Shown in pieces: positions 1 through 7,281 of a stretch of DNA of 7,392 nt (the first letter of the stretch is position 1; every line of letters begins with the position of its first letter). The notes beneath the pieces are model-generated. The model made no database searches. It was not told the origin of the DNA and was given only the letters and a program-made list of their open reading frames with translations. This DNA is from Alistipes sp. Lineage in GTDB: Bacteria; Bacteroidota; Bacteroidia; Bacteroidales; Rikenellaceae. Made by a program: the position numbers and the translations under genes. The DNA lies in NCBI GenBank assembly GCA_020026335.1, contig JAHHQO010000021.1, positions 1 to 7,392 of the forward strand, written 5' to 3'.

Positions 1-52
1 CGGGGACACAAGGATTTTCAGTCCTTTGCTCTACCAACTGAGCTATGGCACC
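1..52 (-). tRNA. tRNA-Phe (GAA anticodon), 3' part missing at window edge
   Basis: The minus strand reads GGTGCCA (acceptor 5' strand), TA, GCTC, an AGTTGGTA D-loop, GAGC, A, then the anticodon stem AAGGA/TCCTT around the loop CTGAAAA. This gives anticodon GAA (window 17-19) for phenylalanine. After the variable loop only the first bases of the T-stem (CCCG) are present, so about 52 of roughly 73-76 nt are seen. The gene lies downstream of hsdR on the same strand, but it has its own promoter in the spacer. Its 5' end, not its 3' end, faces the restriction operon, so it does not look like a classical tRNA 3'-end integration site for this locus. Confidence 0.96.
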
Positions 53-89
53 ATCATTCTACCCGAACGAAAACCAAATGTTTTTCGTT

Positions 90-133
90 GTTTGGGAGTG
101 CAAATATAAGCAAAGATTTTTAATATCCCAAAC
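90..133. repeat. 8-bp inverted repeat flanking the tRNA promoter
   Basis: GTTTGGGA (90-97) and TCCCAAAC (126-133) are perfect inverted copies separated by 28 nt. The upstream arm includes the -33 TTTG, and the other arm lies at the predicted transcription start. This could be a two-site operator or a coincidence in AT-rich DNA. No function can be assigned from sequence alone. Confidence 0.4.
101..132 (-). promoter_or_regulatory. Bacteroidota-type promoter for tRNA-Phe
   Basis: On the minus strand a -33 element TTTG (132-129) is followed after exactly 20 nt by TATATTTG (108-101). This fully matches the TAnnTTTG -7 consensus of the Bacteroides primary sigma factor, with a spacing in its usual range. 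The start of transcription should fall a few bases downstream, near 94-96, giving a leader of about 42 nt before the tRNA. No other promoter-like match was seen in this spacer. Confidence 0.82.
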
Positions 134-159
134 CTATGAGGCAAAATCTTCAAATTTTC

Positions 160-3100
160 TTAGGCCGCCGGGCTGTTGTCCGTCCACAATTCGCACTGAT
201 GAATCACCGTCTCCAGCGCATTGTCGGTCTCCTCGGGCGGATAGTTGTGATGCTTGAGCAGTCGTTTAATCATGCGGCGCATACCTGCACGCGCCGACTC
301 CTTGCACTGCCAGTCGATGGTGCGGTTCTTGCGCAACGTGTCGGTCAGTTCCTTGGTCAATGCCACCAACTCGTCATTCTCGTAGAAGTCACGCACCGCC
401 TGCGGACGCACCAAAGCATCATAAAACGCCTTCTCCTCAGTGGTGAGCCCCAACTCATTACCCTGCTGCTCCGAGTCGGCAATATCCTTCGCCAAACCCA
501 ACAGCTGCTCGATGACCTCCTCGTTGGAGAGCATGCCCTTCAGGTAATTCGACAACATGAGGTTCAACATCTCGGAGAACTTCTCCGACTGCACCAAATT
601 CGTGCGTTTGTAGAGCGATACCCGCTCCGCCAACAACTTTTTCAATAACTCGATGGCGATGTTGCGCTCCTTCATGTGGGAGATTTCATCGAGAAAGGCG
701 GCATCGAACAGCGAAAATTCCGACTTCACATCGGAAAACAAATTCACCACTCCGTCACTCTTGATGCTCTGCTTCAACAGCTCGGCGATGCGTGCGTTAA
801 TCTCCTTCTTCGACACCACGCCCTTGCCACCCAAACGGGTCAGCGAGGTGCGCACCGCCTCGTAGAAGGCCACCTCGAAACGCTGCTCCTCGTCCAGAAG
901 ACTGCGACACAGAGTGAGCGAATTGTGCAGCAAGGTGGCTTCCTTGACAAACAACACCCTGTCGTCCTGCCGCTCGACCGCCAACATGAAGTTGATGCCG
1001 TCCTTGATTATCAACGCGCGGTCGGCATCCGTTCCCGTGCGGAAGTGCGAATGGTCGAAGCCGTGGAACAGACCGCGACACACCTCCAACTTCTCGCGGA
1101 ACTTCACCAGCGCGGTCTCCTTGATGTCGGGATTGCCGAAGTTCTGACGGTCGCGGTTGGTGTAGTCGTGCATCGCCTCCTTGAGCGCACGCGCAATGCC
1201 GATGTAATCGACCACCAGACCGCCCTCCTTGCCGTGGAACACACGGTTCACACGCGCGATGGCCTGCATGAGGTTGTGGCCGCACATGGGCTTATAGACA
1301 TACATCGTGGCCAGCGACGGCACATCGAATCCCGTGAGCCACATATCCACCACAATGGCAATCTTCATGGGGCTGTCCTCCGATTTGAACTCCTTGGCCA
1401 ACTCCTTTTTGTACTGTTTGTTTCCCACTATCGGGTGCCACTCCTCGGGGTCCTTGTTGCTGCCCGTCATCACCACCTTCACCTTGTCGCCCCACTCGGG
1501 ACGCAACTCCAACATACGGTGGTAGATTTTCATGGCTATGGGTCGCGAGTACGCCACAATCATGGCCTTACCCGTCAATTCATATTGTCGGTTCTCCTCA
1601 TAATGGGCGATGATGTCGCGACACAGCGAGTCGATGGTCTCGGGAGCACCCAACAACTCCTCGAGATGCGACATCTCGCGCTTGCTCTCCTCTATCTGCT
1701 CGGACGTAGCCCCCTCCTCCGCCAACAATTCGTATTCGTCATCGAGGGCACGCAGCGTCTCGCGGTCGAGGTTCAGCTTGATGACACGCGACTCGTAGTA
1801 AACCGGACAGGTCGCACCATCGGCCACCGCCTGCGTCATGTCGTAGATGTCGATGTAGTCGCCGAAGACCTCCACCGTGTCGCGGTCCTTGGTCGAGATG
1901 GGCGTACCCGTAAATCCGATGTAGGAGGCATTGGGCAGCGAGTTGTGAATGATGCGTGCCGTGCCGACGGATATTTTTCCCGTCCGGGCATCGACCTTCT
2001 CCTCAAATCCGTATTGTCCGCGGTGCGCCTCATCGGTCATCACGATGATGTTCTTGCGCTCCGACAGCGGTTCGTCCGACTCCTCGAACTTCTGCATCGT
2101 GGTGAAGATGATGCCGTTGGCCTGTCGGTTGTCCAACAACTCGCGGAGGTGGCGGCGGTTCTCGGCATGGAGGGGCGTCTGTCGCAGGAAATCACTGCAC
2201 CGCGAGAACTGGGCGAACAACTGCTCGTCGAGGTCGTTGCGGTCGGTGATGACCACTATGGTGGGTTGCGACAACTCCTCCTGCAAGAGATGGGCATAGA
2301 AGACCATCGAGAGCGATTTGCCACTGCCCTGCGTGTGCCAGAAGACACCGATTTTACCGTCCTGCGCCACGGCACGCCGTGTGCGTTCGACAGCTTTCTT
2401 CACGGCGAAATACTGATGATAGCCGGCGAGGATTTTAGCCGACTGCTTCTCGCCGTCGGAGAAACAGACAAAGTTTTTGATGATGTCCAACAGACGCTCA
2501 CGGGTGAATATTCCTTCGAAGAAGGTGTCGAAATCGGCATATTGCGTACTTTCGTAACTTCCGTCTCTTGTTTTCCACTCCATGTAACGGTCCTCGTTGG
2601 CGGTGATGGTACCGGCCTTGGAGGTGGACATATCGCTCATCACGCAAAAGGCATTATAGACGAACATCGACGGAATCTCATACATATAGTTTCTCAACTG
2701 GGCGTATGCTTCCGAAGCATCGGTTTCTTCTCTCGAAGGCGATTTGAGTTCCACCATCACCAGAGGCAGTCCGTTGATAAAAACCACGAGGTCGGCTCTT
2801 TTCTCCGATTTTTCCACAAACGTCCATTGATTGACAATGTGGAATGTGTTGGCATCGGTATTATTGTAGTCGATGAGATATACGATGTCGTTGCACATTT
2901 GTTTCCCGTTGTGGAAAGCGACCTCGACACCGTGTTGGAGATAGTCGGTGAAAATTTCGTTACGATGGACGAGACTACCGGAGTCGATGTTTCGGATTTT
3001 AACCACCGCCTCGTCAATGGCAGCTTGCGGCAATCGGGGATTGACAGTCCTCAACGCCTCGAGTAGCACCTCGTCATAGAGCGGAGATTGGTAATCTCTG

Positions 3101-3189
3101 ACAATGTCGGGCGCGTAGACGTATTGATAGCCCAGATTTTGGAATAAGGCTATCAATGCTTTTTCGTAACTGTCCTCGGTGAAAAACAT
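160..3189 (-). CDS. hsdR: Type I restriction enzyme, R subunit (nuclease and DNA translocase)
   Basis: This is the motor and nuclease subunit of the HsdR2M2S complex, which pulls DNA through and cleaves it when the HsdS target is unmethylated. At 1009 aa it has normal family length. The N-terminal PD-(D/E)xK nuclease shows D133, E147 and K149 (E-L-K), plus QxxxY at 164-168. The SF2 helicase core follows: Walker A TQGSGKS at 286-292, DEAH at 386-389, TGTP at 427-430, LTGFDVP at 618-624 and QAIARVNR at 642-649. A helical C-terminal region of about 300 residues probably docks on HsdM. The start ATG lies 12 nt after the stop of the 295-aa membrane gene, with no clear Shine-Dalgarno; the stop is TAA. 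Most of the gene is GC-rich with very few TTA, CTA or TCA codons, while its first 60-130 codons are less GC-rich, near the AT-rich cassette border. All catalytic motifs are intact, so an active enzyme is expected. Confidence 0.97.
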   Translation of the reverse strand: MFFTEDSYEKALIALFQNLGYQYVYAPDIVRDYQSPLYDEVLLEALRTVNPRLPQAAIDEAVVKIRNIDSGSLVHRNEIFTDYLQHGVEVAFHNGKQMCNDIVYLIDYNNTDANTFHIVNQWTFVEKSEKRADLVVFINGLPLVMVELKSPSREETDASEAYAQLRNYMYEIPSMFVYNAFCVMSDMSTSKAGTITANEDRYMEWKTRDGSYESTQYADFDTFFEGIFTRERLLDIIKNFVCFSDGEKQSAKILAGYHQYFAVKKAVERTRRAVAQDGKIGVFWHTQGSGKSLSMVFYAHLLQEELSQPTIVVITDRNDLDEQLFAQFSRCSDFLRQTPLHAENRRHLRELLDNRQANGIIFTTMQKFEESDEPLSERKNIIVMTDEAHRGQYGFEEKVDARTGKISVGTARIIHNSLPNASYIGFTGTPISTKDRDTVEVFGDYIDIYDMTQAVADGATCPVYYESRVIKLNLDRETLRALDDEYELLAEEGATSEQIEESKREMSHLEELLGAPETIDSLCRDIIAHYEENRQYELTGKAMIVAYSRPIAMKIYHRMLELRPEWGDKVKVVMTGSNKDPEEWHPIVGNKQYKKELAKEFKSEDSPMKIAIVVDMWLTGFDVPSLATMYVYKPMCGHNLMQAIARVNRVFHGKEGGLVVDYIGIARALKEAMHDYTNRDRQNFGNPDIKETALVKFREKLEVCRGLFHGFDHSHFRTGTDADRALIIKDGINFMLAVERQDDRVLFVKEATLLHNSLTLCRSLLDEEQRFEVAFYEAVRTSLTRLGGKGVVSKKEINARIAELLKQSIKSDGVVNLFSDVKSEFSLFDAAFLDEISHMKERNIAIELLKKLLAERVSLYKRTNLVQSEKFSEMLNLMLSNYLKGMLSNEEVIEQLLGLAKDIADSEQQGNELGLTTEEKAFYDALVRPQAVRDFYENDELVALTKELTDTLRKNRTIDWQCKESARAGMRRMIKRLLKHHNYPPEETDNALETVIHQCELWTDNSPAA

Positions 3190-3201
3190 AGTCGGAAGGT
3201 A

Positions 3202-4089
3202 TTATTTAGCTTCATCATCTTCTGTTATACCAAAAAAATCTTTTACATTTTGATATAATTCTTTTGCATCTGTATTCTCTTGAGTATTATTTATATAATT
3301 TTCTACACATTCTATTAATTTGGACTTTATATTGAATGGAGCATTATGAACAACTACCACATCTCCACTTAAATGTGTAGATATAATTCCTAAAACAGAT
3401 GTGGCAATTATATAGCCACAACAATACAATGCATTTTTACCAAATAATTGCTCCAATGGCAAAATTTTTCCTTGTTCATAAGCATATACACAAGCTAAAA
3501 TTGCCAAATTACCCGAAAATGAACCTTGTTTAATATAAGAATCAATCAAATTATCTCTATCAATTGTTGTTGATTGCTCTGATAAATTAGATTCTGCAGA
3601 TTTTTCAATATTTGTTTGATTGTTATTATTTATAGCAGATTTAGTTTCTGTCGAAATTGTTTTTAATTCCTCCAATCTCGTAATTATCGAATCAATTTTT
3701 GCCGATAAATTTTGAGATGTTTGTGAAAACTTATCAACAGATGAAGATATTCTGTCCGAGGCGGAATCAATTTTTTTATACTGTACATCTCCCTTGTTGT
3801 TTGAGACAATAGCATAAATAATGGCAACAACAGAAAGAAGCAAAGATGATAATGTCGATGCAAAAGATACATAATCAACAATATCACTTTGATAACCATG
3901 ATGAACACAAATATATGTCGTCAGCTCTATGATTATGAAAACACAGATACCTGAGATGTAACATATGTGTATTTTAAGAGTTTTTGAATCAGCATTACAT
4001 TTTGCACTCAAAAACAATTTAATAATTGCAACTATCGCCAATAAGACCACAAATAGCTTGCAAACATCTGAATTTAAAAATTCCAACAT
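3202..4089 (-). CDS. Unknown three-pass membrane protein with coiled coil, inside the hsd operon
   Basis: I do not recognise this 295-aa protein. Hydrophobic segments lie at about 10-28, 41-62 and 73-96. Positive residues after the first (K30, K37, K39) and third (K99, K105, K106) predict N-out, C-in topology with the bulk in the cytoplasm. Residues 107-150 form a strong coiled coil, with I107, I114, F121, L128, I135 and L142 in one heptad position and V118, I132 and L139 in the other. A polar Asn/Ser/Thr-rich linker (about 151-176) leads to a C-terminal domain (177-290) with a hydrophobic stretch at about 193-236. The gene starts 18 nt after hsdS and ends 12 nt before hsdR, so it is co-transcribed with them. 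Its DNA is AT-rich (18 of 60 G/C at 3301-3360). No known nuclease, toxin or ATPase motif is visible. A membrane-linked accessory or abortive effector is possible but unproven. Confidence 0.85.
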   Translation of the reverse strand: MLEFLNSDVCKLFVVLLAIVAIIKLFLSAKCNADSKTLKIHICYISGICVFIIIELTTYICVHHGYQSDIVDYVSFASTLSSLLLSVVAIIYAIVSNNKGDVQYKKIDSASDRISSSVDKFSQTSQNLSAKIDSIITRLEELKTISTETKSAINNNNQTNIEKSAESNLSEQSTTIDRDNLIDSYIKQGSFSGNLAILACVYAYEQGKILPLEQLFGKNALYCCGYIIATSVLGIISTHLSGDVVVVHNAPFNIKSKLIECVENYINNTQENTDAKELYQNVKDFFGITEDDEAK

Positions 4090-4107
4090 GGTTTTAAGGT
4101 TTTATCA

Positions 4108-5259
4108 TTACAATTTTATTTCGCCCGACATCAGTTTGGGAAGTAACAAATCACGGGTTTTTGCTAAGTTACGATTTTCTATTCGTAAATCAATGATTTT
4201 TTGCAAAATTGGATTTAAAATTTTATCCAAACACTGCATTACTTTTTCCGAAGGCACCAAAACCTCTGAAGAATCCAAATCACCTCTTCGTATATGTCCC
4301 ATCGTCACTGCTTTATCCTTTGCAATTCGGATAAATTTATCGAGATGTTTTTTCGTCCAAAAATACACAAACCACTTTGGATACCCTTTGGGAGTTACTT
4401 TGAATAGATGCTGATTCAAGCCACAATCACCACCACACCAAATATCGACTAATAAAGTACCCGACCAAGAAAATATAATATCTCCATCTCTTACAAGATA
4501 TTTTTCATCTATTCTATCGGAACATCTATCGCTATTTTTATCACATTGTCCTTGCCCCAATTCTTTAATTTTTAAGACAGGAAGAGATTCATCTCCATTG
4601 AGTGCTGGAAATTTCTGCATAGCCAAACCGTTAAGATATTCAGCTATTTCAGTTAACGAAACGACAGATGCATCATCTAAAAGGTTATTGGAGGAATCAA
4701 AATAATATTTGAACAATGCCTCAGCCTGCTGTTCCAAATTCTCATTGATTTTCCGATTGTTCTCTATCTTATCATCCAATGAGGAAAGAATATCAATAAT
4801 TTGTTGCTGGGCACCAATATCGGGCAATAACACATCAATATTAGACAACTCACCAAAAGTAATCTGTGGGAATGTTCCCGAACGAGATTCAGCAAGTACC
4901 TGCAATTGGTCTATTATTGGCTGACTACTTAAAATATAAAACAGATATAATGGTAAAATCTTATCATTGACTCTTATAACCATTAACTTAGTTGAAGCAA
5001 TGTAATTTTGAGGGTCAAAATCGACAAATGCAAATCTTTTATTAGCAGGTCTAATTTCCGAATACAAAATATCATTCTTTTGAAAAGTCTTTTTGAATTG
5101 GCCTTTCAAATTTTCATTTTTAACCCTAATATGATTTAAACACTTACCATCTAAAACATCAGAAGTATTTATCAACACGACCTTCTCTGCATTAGATTTA
5201 TAAGTATTACTCACAGACCTACAAACATCTCCCAACTTATATGTTTTCCACTCTGCCAT
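4108..5259 (-). CDS. hsdS: Type I restriction-modification specificity subunit, two TRDs
   Basis: This subunit chooses the bipartite DNA target for both methylation and cleavage and bridges two HsdM copies. The 383-aa protein has the full layout. TRD1 spans about 1-147 (opening WKTYKLGDV, with PQITFGELSNIDVLLP at 131-146). A central conserved helix spans about 148-187. TRD2 spans about 197-337, with LPVLKIKEL at 226-234 and GDIIFSWSGTL at 259-269, and a cysteine set C239, C246, C275 and C279. The distal conserved helix ends in LLLPKLMSGEIKL. The ATG has a good Shine-Dalgarno: GGAG 7 nt upstream, overlapping the TAG stop of the preceding gene, so the two are likely translationally coupled. The DNA is AT-rich (18 of 60 G/C at 4981-5040), unlike hsdM. 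No second hsdS or half-gene lies in the window. The recognition sequence cannot be read from the protein alone. Confidence 0.96.
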   Translation of the reverse strand: MAEWKTYKLGDVCRSVSNTYKSNAEKVVLINTSDVLDGKCLNHIRVKNENLKGQFKKTFQKNDILYSEIRPANKRFAFVDFDPQNYIASTKLMVIRVNDKILPLYLFYILSSQPIIDQLQVLAESRSGTFPQITFGELSNIDVLLPDIGAQQQIIDILSSLDDKIENNRKINENLEQQAEALFKYYFDSSNNLLDDASVVSLTEIAEYLNGLAMQKFPALNGDESLPVLKIKELGQGQCDKNSDRCSDRIDEKYLVRDGDIIFSWSGTLLVDIWCGGDCGLNQHLFKVTPKGYPKWFVYFWTKKHLDKFIRIAKDKAVTMGHIRRGDLDSSEVLVPSEKVMQCLDKILNPILQKIIDLRIENRNLAKTRDLLLPKLMSGEIKL

Positions 5260-5263
5260 ACAT

Positions 5264-5665
5264 CTACTCCAATTTAGACTTTAACGCTTCTAAGCCCTCG
5301 ATTTTCTGCATTAACAAATCTTTATTTGCTTGATAAAATTCCTTCTCGCTTAACAAAAGATGTTCCTGATATTTTCGTTCTTGATACTCTTTACCAACTG
5401 CGGTCATAAGATAGTATTTGCCAGAAAATAAATCTTTATATTTCATTCTATTCTGTTCTACCTTATTCATATTCGCAAGATAAATTTTCGCTTCCGATTT
5501 CTTCGTTTCAATCGCAACTTCAAGTTGTATGCGTGCCAACTCCTTGATGCTTGCAATCTGACGATTGGCATCTTTCGAAGTCGAACGCGCCGAATAAATC
5601 GCAATCCCCACAGAGACCACCGACAACAGAACGGTGGCAAAGGTTACCCATTCGTTGAATCCCAT
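5264..5665 (-). CDS. Small single-pass membrane protein with coiled coil, between hsdM and hsdS
   Basis: This 133-aa protein is not one I can name. A hydrophobic segment at about residues 6-24 is followed by basic and polar residues (R27, K31, R35), predicting a membrane anchor with the rest in the cytoplasm. The remainder is highly charged and helical, with likely coiled coil at about 32-75 and 95-132. No catalytic motif is visible. The ATG lies 5 nt after the hsdM TAG stop and the gene's own stop is 4 nt before hsdS, so co-transcription is very likely and the reading frame is probably real. Base composition changes within the gene: the 5' 145 nt are about 50% GC, while the rest is about 32%. 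The segment FATVLLSVVS...AIYS resembles the third membrane segment of the 295-aa protein, hinting at a shared membrane module. Confidence 0.82.
   Translation of the reverse strand: MGFNEWVTFATVLLSVVSVGIAIYSARSTSKDANRQIASIKELARIQLEVAIETKKSEAKIYLANMNKVEQNRMKYKDLFSGKYYLMTAVGKEYQERKYQEHLLLSEKEFYQANKDLLMQKIEGLEALKSKLE
5267..5270 (-). promoter_or_regulatory. Shine-Dalgarno site of hsdS
   Basis: GGAG on the minus strand lies 7 nt before the hsdS ATG and runs into the TAG stop of the upstream 133-aa gene. It stands out because the other genes in this operon lack a clear site. It supports the chosen hsdS start over an ATG 4 nt upstream, which is in a different frame. Confidence 0.65.
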
Positions 5666-5670
5666 ACCTA

Positions 5671-7203
5671 CTATTTAATCGTGAAACCGACTTTTGAAAG
5701 TTGTGTGCGGATTTCATCCTCCAAACGGCGCGACTCCTCGAACAACGACGACAACTCGCCGGTGAGTCGCCGCATCTTCTCATCGAACGGTTCGCCGTCG
5801 TCCTCCGCATCGGCGATACCCACATAACGACCCGGGGTGAGGATATAATCCTGACGGGCAATCTCCTCGGTCGGCACCACGGCACAAAAGCCCTTCTCAT
5901 CGGTGAGCGTACCCTCGACATAGGCGTTGTAGGTGTCGGCAATCTTCTGAATATCGCCACGCGCCGAGGCTTCCTCCGACTCGCAGTCGGTCAGTTCGCG
6001 CAATCGGCGGCTGACCATAGTACCCATATTGCGGGCATCGATAAACAGCGTGGTGCCACGGCGGCGCTTTTGGCGGTTGAGAAACCACAACGACACGGGA
6101 ATGCCCGTAGTATAGAACAACTGCGAGGGCAACGCCACGATGGCCTCCACCAAATCATCTTTGATGATGTTCTCGCGGATTTGACCCTCGCCACCCGACT
6201 GTGACGACAACGAACCGTTGGCGAGCACCATGCCGATGCGACCCGTGGGCGACAGGTGGTAAATCATGTGTTGCAACCACGCAAAGTTGGCATTGCCCGC
6301 AGGCGGTATTCCATACTTCCAGCGGGGGTCGTCCTGCAAACGCTCCGCGCCCCAGTCGCTCAGATTGAACGGGGGATTGGCCATCACATAATCGGCTTTC
6401 AGCGTCTTGTGCTGGTCGTCGAAGAAGGTGTCGGCATTGAACTTGCCCAAGTCCGCCTCGATACCCCGAATGGCAAGGTTCATCTGTGCCATCTTCCATG
6501 TGGTGGGGTTGCTGTCCTGACCATAGACCGATATATTGTTGATATTGCCCTGATGTCTCTCGATGAACTTCGCCGACTGAACGAACATACCGCCCGAACC
6601 GCACGCCGGGTCATAGACTCGACCCTTGAAGGGTTGCAGCACCTCGACCAATGTACGCACAATGCACGCCGGAGTATAGAACTCACCCGCCAGCTTACCC
6701 TCCGCCTCGGCGAATTTCGACAGGCAGTATTCGTAGGTGCGACCCAAAATATCCTTCTCCTCGCCGTGTTCGTGCATCTTGATGTTGGTGAACAGGTCCA
6801 CCACATCGCCCAAACGGCGTTTGTCCAGCTCTGGGCGTGCGAAATTCTTGGGCAGAATACCTTTCAGACGCAGATTCGACAGCTCGATTTCGCGCATGGC
6901 GGTGTCAATCACCACACCTATCTGCGGAGTATGTGCCGCCGCGGCCACCATCGACCAACGTGCATTTTGGGGTACCCAAAAGATATTCTCGGCGGTGTAT
7001 TCGTCACGGTCCTCCTCGAAGCCCTCGCCCTCGGCAACCAGTGCCGCGTATTTGGTCTCGAAGCGGTCGGAGATATATTTCAGAAATATCAATCCCAAAA
7101 TCACGGATTTATATTCCGATGCGTCGATATTGCCGCGCATCTTGTCGGCCGCCTTCCAAATCTCTTTCTCGAAGCCGATTTCAGCGGTATTAGTTTTTGC
7201 CAT
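5671..7203 (-). CDS. hsdM: Type I restriction-modification DNA methyltransferase, M subunit
   Basis: This subunit transfers a methyl group from S-adenosylmethionine to adenine N6 within the target read by HsdS, and forms the M2S core to which HsdR binds. The 510-aa length is normal. The N-terminal helical HsdM domain (about 8-145) includes GLIFLKYISDRFE at 37-49. The methyltransferase domain begins with GEFYTP at 173-178, then the SAM-binding motif DPACGSGGM at 198-206 and the catalytic NPPF at 276-279. A helical tail follows. The chosen ATG gives the expected family start (MAKT...FEKEIWKAADKMRG); there is no Shine-Dalgarno, only A-rich sequence, which is common in Bacteroidota. It is the first gene of the operon. 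The DNA is GC-rich (39 of 60 at 6301-6360). The enzyme appears intact. Confidence 0.97.
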   Translation of the reverse strand: MAKTNTAEIGFEKEIWKAADKMRGNIDASEYKSVILGLIFLKYISDRFETKYAALVAEGEGFEEDRDEYTAENIFWVPQNARWSMVAAAAHTPQIGVVIDTAMREIELSNLRLKGILPKNFARPELDKRRLGDVVDLFTNIKMHEHGEEKDILGRTYEYCLSKFAEAEGKLAGEFYTPACIVRTLVEVLQPFKGRVYDPACGSGGMFVQSAKFIERHQGNINNISVYGQDSNPTTWKMAQMNLAIRGIEADLGKFNADTFFDDQHKTLKADYVMANPPFNLSDWGAERLQDDPRWKYGIPPAGNANFAWLQHMIYHLSPTGRIGMVLANGSLSSQSGGEGQIRENIIKDDLVEAIVALPSQLFYTTGIPVSLWFLNRQKRRRGTTLFIDARNMGTMVSRRLRELTDCESEEASARGDIQKIADTYNAYVEGTLTDEKGFCAVVPTEEIARQDYILTPGRYVGIADAEDDGEPFDEKMRRLTGELSSLFEESRRLEDEIRTQLSKVGFTIK

Positions 7204-7234
7204 TATCGTGTGTAAAATTTGATTTCAACTTGCA

Positions 7235-7263
7235 GGCGATGACTCGAAAGCATCCAAATCGCC
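7235..7263 (-). promoter_or_regulatory. Possible hairpin in the hsdM leader
   Basis: Minus-strand GGCGAT (7263-7258) and ATCGCC (7240-7235) can pair across a 17-nt loop. The hairpin would sit in the 5' leader, about 32 nt ahead of the hsdM start, if transcription starts at the predicted -7 element. The stem is short (6 bp) and no known riboswitch is recognised. Confidence 0.3.
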
Positions 7264-7265
7264 AA

Positions 7266-7281
7266 ATATTTGTACAAATAT
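7266..7281. promoter_or_regulatory. 16-bp perfect palindrome overlapping the hsdM promoter, candidate operator
   Basis: ATATTTGTACAAATAT reads the same on both strands and covers seven of the eight bases of the predicted -7 element plus the likely transcription start. Such a position suits a repressor binding site, as in restriction systems where a controller protein delays expression. No regulator gene is present in this window. The sequence is AT-rich, so chance cannot be excluded. Confidence 0.45.

Noticed and set aside
1..159. Genomic-island attachment site at tRNA-Phe
   Set aside because: Island integrases normally use the tRNA 3' end. Here the 5' end and an intact promoter face the operon, and no integrase or direct repeat is visible. 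The 3' end is outside the window, so an island on the other side cannot be excluded.
133..170. Rho-independent terminator after hsdR
   Set aside because: Only a 5-bp AT-only stem (AAAAT/ATTTT) and a GC-rich stretch at the gene end were found, with no stable hairpin followed by a T-run on the minus strand.
676..3066. A 796-codon open frame on the plus strand opposite hsdR
   Set aside because: It lies in exact codon register with hsdR, so its stops could only arise from TTA, CTA or TCA codons of hsdR, which GC-rich codon bias avoids. The predicted product is rich in His, Arg, Val and Gln with no domain, and hsdR has all its motifs.
3202..4089. Anticodon nuclease (PrrC/RloC-like) as the cargo gene
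   Set aside because: The position fits, but the protein has no Walker A motif or other ATPase signature and has membrane segments instead.
4108..5259. Phase-variable inverting hsdS locus
   Set aside because: No second hsdS, no recombinase gene and no matching inverted repeats were found in the window.
6256..7215. A 319-codon open frame on the plus strand opposite hsdM
   Set aside because: Same codon-register effect as for hsdR. hsdM is unambiguous by its DPACGSGG and NPPF motifs, and this product resembles no known family.
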